From Prochilodus magdalenae (lineage: Eukaryota > Chordata > Actinopteri > Characiformes > Prochilodontidae), in NCBI GenBank assembly GCA_024036415.1, contig JAMWET010003116.1, positions 186,001 to 250,000 on the forward strand: a stretch of 64,000 bases of DNA, read 5' to 3'. Each line of letters opens with the position of its first letter. Within the stretch, counting starts at the first letter, position 1. A program made the position numbers and the translations under genes. Below the pieces are notes generated by a model. The model saw only the letters and a program-made list of their open reading frames with translations. It had not been told where the DNA came from and ran no database searches. Of the stretch, positions 58,911-64,000 are shown piece by piece.

Positions 58911-61749
58911 TATATAATGCTTATAACTTAAGAAACATGGTTTGAAATATTGTAAACAGCATTTTGTTTAATTTTTTATATAAATGACACTTATGTGAAA
59001 CTAAAACTGAAGAAACTGTATTCTGTAGTCTTAAAATCTGTGGATAAAATATTCTTAAATAGATTGTAAACAGCAATTTTCGTTTGGAATCTGTGTTGTT
59101 AGCTGCACATTTTTATAGATTGCTTTTATAATGTTCAAAAATATTTGATTCCAAGAAGACACATGTAGATTCGCTGGTGGATTAGATAGTAAATCAAGTG
59201 TCTGTATGTGTGTTGTAGACATGGAGACCTCTGGTTCCCATCATCACCACTGTAAAGAACATCTGAACCATCTCACACCAAACTCACCCTCAAAACTCTG
59301 TATATATCCCAAACACTAAAATATGAAGGAATTTCAGACAGTCAGCAGAATTCTCCTGTAATGTGCCTGTATTCACCGGTAAAGTACTGAAGAACTTGTT
59401 TTCTTCACAGCACCGTCACTAACGCTCCCCGCTTCCCTCCCCCTGCAGCCGTTATGGCTTAAGATTTAATGTGAAGACTTCTGCTGGAGGAAACTGCAAT
59501 GCAAAAATGCTATGAAAACAGTTTTACATACAGTTCGTCACAAATACTACATCATTATAAAGCACTAGAAACGATAAAGATACCATAACAGCACGTTCGG
59601 AACCAGATAAGGTTTTTTCTCTTTGTTCTCTCCGCTGACAGTATCGTCCGCTCTGGCACCTTCTTTTGAAATGATTTGGATCAGAAACCGAAGAAGAAAT
59701 CAACATTCCATTTTCCACCGAAACGAAGGAAAAGAGGAGGATCTGCAGCAGTGAGTGGAGGGAGTACAGATGTTCGGTCCGGACCACTCAGTATTGTGCT
59801 TATGATTTACAGGCATTTACTCCAGAAGTCTCGTCTCATGCCTCCAGGTGTAAGATATGAGTCGATTCGGGGCGCTGTGGGAGTGAAATTGTCCAGTTCT
59901 GCATTCCCCAGGCCCCTGCTTAGCCCCATCGGTTCTTCAGAATTCCAGAAATAGAAATAGATCATTCCATATGTAAACACAGATATATGCTGAATGAAGT
60001 CTCACTTGATTTAAATACATTTAAATACTTTTTTTAAACAATCCTATACATATATTTACAAGTCATGGTGCAAAAAAACAAAACAAACAAAACTAAACAA
60101 AAAAAATAAAATTAAAAAAGGAAATATAGAAAGAAAATATAGTTTTCTGGTTGTTCTGGTGAGTATGCCTAAAGCAAACTCCTTAACTGCTGGCTGTGTT
60201 GAGGACAGTCAGTCATCCAGCAGGAATGTGAGTATTTGATGATGATTTTCAGCTCTAAATTACATAAAAAGAAAGAATTAATACACAAAAATAAACCAAA
60301 ACAAATCATTTCTACTGAGCAAAACTGAATTGAATAATTGGGTTATAGGGCTTCTAGATTTTACAGTATTGACCAATCATATGAAACAATTGTCTAAGCT
60401 CCACCCACAAATGTATAGCTGATGCTGTGTGTTTGGAAAAGCTAAGCAGAAAACTGAAAAACATTTTCAATTCATTAAATTTAATCATTCAAACTTTAAA
60501 CTAATTCTTACAAAAAAAATTATATCCTACTTTTATTTAATTTGCTGAAATTTGAGCACAATGAAGTTAATCTGAAGTTTCTTTAGTTAGAGCTACCTGG
60601 CTAATGTAACTAATGAGTAATGGAAGGCTATGGTTACCAATTAGCAGAGGTAGGAGTAAGTCACAAGTAAGTCTCAAGTCTTAACCTGAAAGTCTAAAGC
60701 AAGTCCCAAGTCACTGTGGGAATATTCAAGAAAGTCTTAAGTCAAGTCATACAAAATTATGATGCTGTAAACTCATTTTCAGATCAGTTAAAGAGAGCAG
60801 GCATAAGGAGCTGAACCAATACTTAACATTAAGAAATATGTTTTCATTTCTTTTTGGCCTTTTAACTCATCTGTTGAAGGTGTTTCTCATAAGACACTAC
60901 TTCAGTGTACTCCTGTTACAGTGCACAAAAAGTCAGAGCCAAACAGTCAGGTGAAACAATTACATATACCAAATGAGCACCTGGTGTTTTTTGCAGTATG
61001 CTCATCAAATGGAAGTTTGTATAATTTATTTTTGATTTCTGTCATCTTGCTGTCTTACAGTAGTTATATATGTAAATTTATAGTTATGTATACTAGATAT
61101 AGCAGGTTCTCCTTCTGTTTATCTTAAAGTTTTACTGTAGAATAAAAGTAGCCCTCATGGAATTTTACAGTCCACATGAAACCCCTCCAAAATGGACCTT
61201 TACAGGAGGATAAACCAGATTTTTTAACCTGCAGTGTAGGCTGATAGAACAAGGTTTCTTTCTAAGCAGGTTTGGAGCAACTCTATTGGGCTGTCCATCA
61301 TGAATATTCACTAAGCTGAACTGAGTCTTTAAGATGAAGACACTGTTTTGGGTAAACTAAGGCTGACTGGGTCGGCACAGTCTGCTGGATGAGTTATACC
61401 CTATTAAAGATAAAAATGACAAATAAAAGAAGCATGTAGAACATCCTAATTTTTCAGTTTCGCTGATGTAGAAAAGACTACTACTCTAAAAACCGCAATG
61501 TTCAGAGCACAGTCACGAGAACATGACAGTTTACACTGTGAAGACTAAATCAAACCTGGAGTCAAAGTTGTAGATCAGAAAAATCAGGCAGTGAACATTA
61601 TTTCTGTTGGGTTCCACCAGCGGTTCTGCTGAAACCTGTTTAAGGAGTTTGGGAAAAATCTGATATAACCAATAGAACACAAAAAAACACGAAGATTAAA
61701 AAATATATACTCTACAGAACCTGCTAGAACGTACTAGGATATATACTAA
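58911..61749. other. AT-rich unique sequence, probably gabrb2 downstream region
   Basis: No separate gene seen. A 92-codon plus frame at 59676-59954 has no domain. 60643-60770 has repeated CAAGTC words. Minus-strand AATAAA signals (TTTATT on the plus strand, e.g. around 61026) could end a long gabrb2 3' UTR, but the actual polyadenylation site cannot be chosen from sequence alone. Confidence 0.3.
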
Positions 61750-62790
61750 GATGCCATGAAGGGTTCTTCAATCAGAGTTAAAAGAACCAATTTTGGTTTC
61801 CTTAAGAAAACAAATGAGTGGGAGGAACCTTTTAAAAGTGCAAAGAACCTCCACATATGGTAAGTTTAAGGAAGAACCTTGAAACTGGTACTTTTACATT
61901 ATATTAAGGTTCTTTCATTATATTAAGGTTCTTTGTTCCCCCCCCCCCCCCCCCCCTAAAAAAAAAACAAACAAACAAAAAAACAAAAAACAAAATCATA
62001 TAGTGTGGCTTGTGGAAACTAGGGAAACTAACAAAGCTTGGTTAGTTTGGAGAATTTTAAAGATGCAAGATGCAACACTTAAATTGCCATAGAGGTTTAC
62101 ATTATGTAAAGGTTGATCTTTACACTTTTCAAACATGTTTCCAAAACCAAAAGCAGTTCTTCTTGTTTATCACTGAAAGAACTTTTGGGAACCTCTATGT
62201 AATGTTAAATCTTCAATTATGGTTAATGTTTTTTGCAAAAGGTTTCTCGTCCTCACAGTTCTCTTCTACTCTAAGACTTATGTGAGTGTAAAGAACCTTT
62301 TAAAAGTCTAAAGGACCTTTACTTAATGTAAAGGTTCTAGGAAGAACACTTAAATTGGCATAGAACCTTTGCACTATTTTAAAGTTTTGGGTTTTTTTAA
62401 CAGTTGGTTCAGTTTTTTTCCAACATGATTCTTACCAAAGGAACCAAAAATAGTTCTTCTAGGGTATCATTGAAAGAACCTTTTAAAAGTTTAAGAACCT
62501 ATAAATAAGACAAAAGGAAATCGTTTGGTATATAAGTTAACGCTCTTACAAATGTCCTCTTAAGTCCTAAAGGGTACCAAAAGCACTTATCAGGCAAAGA
62601 TCTATGACAGCAAAGAACCTTTTTGAAAGTTTAGGGACCAGAATGTAATGTAAAGGTTCTCAAAAGAACCCTTAAAATCCTTTAAGCTTTAAAAAAGTTT
62701 CCTTGCGCTCACAAATCTTATTTTATCCCCCAAACATGATTCAGGGATGGATCTTTTAAGGCTCCAAGAACCCTCTATGGAACCTTAACT
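61750..62790. repeat. AAGAACCTTTT-rich imperfect repeats
   Basis: Words such as GAAAGAACCTTTTAAAAGT, TAATGTAAAGGTTCT and ACTTAAATTG.CATAGA recur three to four times, roughly 280-290 bases apart. Lies just downstream of the gabrb2 stop codon, so it may be transcribed in the 3' UTR. Confidence 0.65.
61938..61967. repeat. C19-T-A10 homopolymer junction
   Basis: Nineteen C, one T, ten A, then AAAC repeats to about 61995. On the gabrb2 (minus) strand this is a U-rich run followed by G19. Confidence 0.95.
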
Positions 62791-62997
62791 GTTTTTTTTT
62801 TGTTGTTAAGTGTGGAACAGGCACCGGTTTGGTTGTTAATCTCTCCAGAGGAAGCTTCAATAGCCAGCAGTTAAGGTGTTCCAAAGGAAGTTTAACTGGA
62901 GTTAGTCCTGGATTTAACAGACAGAGAATAAACAGCCTAAATAAATAAATCAATAATAAATAAACAGAAAGAAAGATCAAAGGAAAGACATGAAAGC

Positions 62998-63345
62998 CTA
63001 ATTAATGTAGTAGAGCCAGTAGACGATGTTAAAGAAAGAAAAGACGGTGGGGAAGATCATCCTTGACCACTTGTCGATAGAGTTTACGTCCGTGAGGTCG
63101 GGGATGGTGATCTTCAGCTGGGAGGCACGTCTCCTTAGCCGACTCTTCTTCTGAGCCACGTGCCGCTCCAGTGCGTTCCTCCCGAAGTTGTGCCTTGCCA
63201 GGCCGGCTTTACGGTACTGTAGCGTGGTGCTGTCGTAGGCTAGCATGGTGCTACGAGGGTCCCCCAAACCCAAAGCCAGCTCAGATGCCCCCATCTCATT
63301 CTTAATTTCCAGGGGGCTGAGCAGGATGTTTTCATGGGGGTCCAT
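62998..63345 (-). CDS. gabrb2: GABA-A receptor beta-2 subunit, last coding exon
   Basis: Encodes the final 115 residues of a pentameric GABA-gated chloride channel subunit of the neuronal plasma membrane. Exon starts with the codon for M in MDPHENILL, right after a splice acceptor, and ends with the stop at 62998-63000. Visible parts: the end of the large cytoplasmic loop (residues 1-92), including [13 protein letters not shown], the basic [13 protein letters not shown] stretch (a PKA/PKC site, serine at 75, and an AP2-binding region in beta subunits), then IPDLTDVN and the fourth membrane helix, about residues 97-113, ending YWLYYIN. The loop matches vertebrate beta-2 best; SIDKWSRM before the helix is the form known from beta-1, whereas beta-2 usually has AIDRWSRI. 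Upstream exons lie beyond the window. Assignment to gabrb2 rather than another beta paralogue is fairly sure. Confidence 0.95.
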   Translation of the reverse strand: MDPHENILLSPLEIKNEMGASELALGLGDPRSTMLAYDSTTLQYRKAGLARHNFGRNALERHVAQKKSRLRRRASQLKITIPDLTDVNSIDKWSRMIFPTVFSFFNIVYWLYYIN

Positions 63346-63360
63346 CTGCAAGTTCAAAGA
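63346..63360 (-). other. 3' splice site of the last gabrb2 intron
   Basis: Minus strand reads TCTTTGAACTTGCAG immediately before the exon, with AG at 63347-63346. The polypyrimidine tract is modest. The open frame continues 15 codons upstream, but those residues do not match beta subunits, which supports this exon edge. Confidence 0.88.
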
Positions 63361-64000
63361 TGAAGAGGTCAACCTAGCTAGAACAAACACTTTTCAACAC
63401 CCTCTGAGTGAAGGTTCTGGTGAAGATTGATCTGAGAATGATCTAAATGATCTGAGATCTGAGAATGATCCACCACCCACATAATACCTGCCATGTGGTG
63501 GTCCTGTGGGGGTCCTGAATGTTGAAGCAGCATAACAAAGTATTATGGGTGCACTGAATTGAAAAACTGAAACCCAACTGAAACCCTACAAAGCATACAG
63601 AGAAACAGATGGACTACAGTCTGTAACTGTAGAACCACAGAGTGCTTCTATATGGTCAGATAGAATGGACAATGAGAGTAGGGGTGGGTATATAAATATA
63701 TGAAGAGTAAATTTGACCATAATATAGTATTATACACAATGTATAAGGAGCAGACAGGGTAAAGTGATGAGCTGGAGAAGGACAGGATTTAAGGAACATT
63801 TAGCCAATATCAGAAACATCTGGTCAGCACTTCACAACAGTGATATAAACAGTAAACTTGACAGAGTTACGATGACAAACAGTCTAGACTGCTGACGGAG
63901 CTGAACTAGTCAGGTATATACTCTTTATGCTCTGACTCTCTCTAGGCTCACTCGGTTTAATTCTGGGATTTCTTATGTTTATGTCTCAGGTGGTCTTGTA
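63361..64000 (-). other. gabrb2: gabrb2 last intron, 3' part
   Basis: Non-coding; contains a family C foldback fragment (63460-63690). The rest to the window edge is unique with a mild AT bias. Confidence 0.8.
63460..63690 (+). mobile_element. Foldback element (family C), right end, in gabrb2 intron
   Basis: GAGAATGATCCACCACCCAC, GTGGTGGTCCTGTGGGGGTC and GAAACAGATGGACTACAGTC match 51165-51250 and, inverted, 34550-34650. Left arm absent. A 40-base unrelated piece (about 63535-63575) interrupts it. Confidence 0.75.

Noticed and set aside
59676..59954. 92-codon frame starting with a lysine-rich stretch
   Set aside because: No family match that I recognise and no gene context; chance frame in a probable downstream region.
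63346..63390. Extending the gabrb2 exon to the upstream ATG at 63390
   Set aside because: The extra 15 residues do not match any beta subunit, and a splice acceptor lies right before MDPHEN.
63245..63430. Plus-strand frame over the gabrb2 exon
   Set aside because: Antisense shadow of the conserved minus-strand exon.

Overview
The window is genomic DNA of a ray-finned fish. The evidence is one vertebrate exon (the last coding exon of a GABA-A receptor beta subunit, best matching beta-2, gabrb2), several fish-type Tc1 transposon remnants with DD34E transposases, a LINE-2 relic, and dispersed repeats that I recognise from teleost genomes. The repeat mix suggests an otophysan (characin, catfish or carp relative), but I hold that weakly.

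Only about 350 bases are convincingly protein-coding for the host: the terminal gabrb2 exon on the minus strand at 62998-63345, with part of its upstream intron to 64000. Everything below 62998 is the gene's 3' UTR and the gene-poor flank downstream of it. In human, the DNA downstream of GABRB2 points away from the GABRA6-GABRA1-GABRG2 cluster, so a gene-poor flank fits. Apart from transposon relics, the other long open frames are tandem repeats that happen to stay open, or frames with no protein signature.

Layout. 1-9900: Tc1 relic, an LTR-like module, a probable solo LTR (4113-4495), CT tract, dispersed repeats, 21-bp minisatellite locus 1, and a tRNA-Phe-like pseudogene (9827-9892). 9900-18400: mostly unique sequence with about 41-bp and about 160-bp tandem arrays. 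18400-21200: truncated Tc1 between direct repeats, then a second transposon fragment. 21200-28550: a 52-bp array, 21-bp locus 2, a dispersed repeat pair member, and tandem Tc1 relics. 28550-31100: a unique block followed by the large 21-bp array. 32190-33800: 39-bp minisatellite split by a 1.03-kb insertion. 34500-38050: foldback and Tc1-derived non-autonomous elements and a LINE tail. 38540-41560: LINE-2 relic. 41990-43665: minisatellite with a solo LTR bearing a 5-bp target duplication. 44460-53760: more non-autonomous elements, GGAAT-like, about 41-bp and 28-bp arrays, and a nearly full-length Tc1 pseudo-element. 53760-62997: AT-rich, mostly unique, ending in the probable gabrb2 3' UTR. 62998-64000: gabrb2 exon and intron.

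I found no operon, CRISPR array or new gene system. The notable content is transposon and satellite biology: satellite units shared with transposon ends, insertions dated by the arrays they interrupt, and a few unique blocks that could be regulatory.
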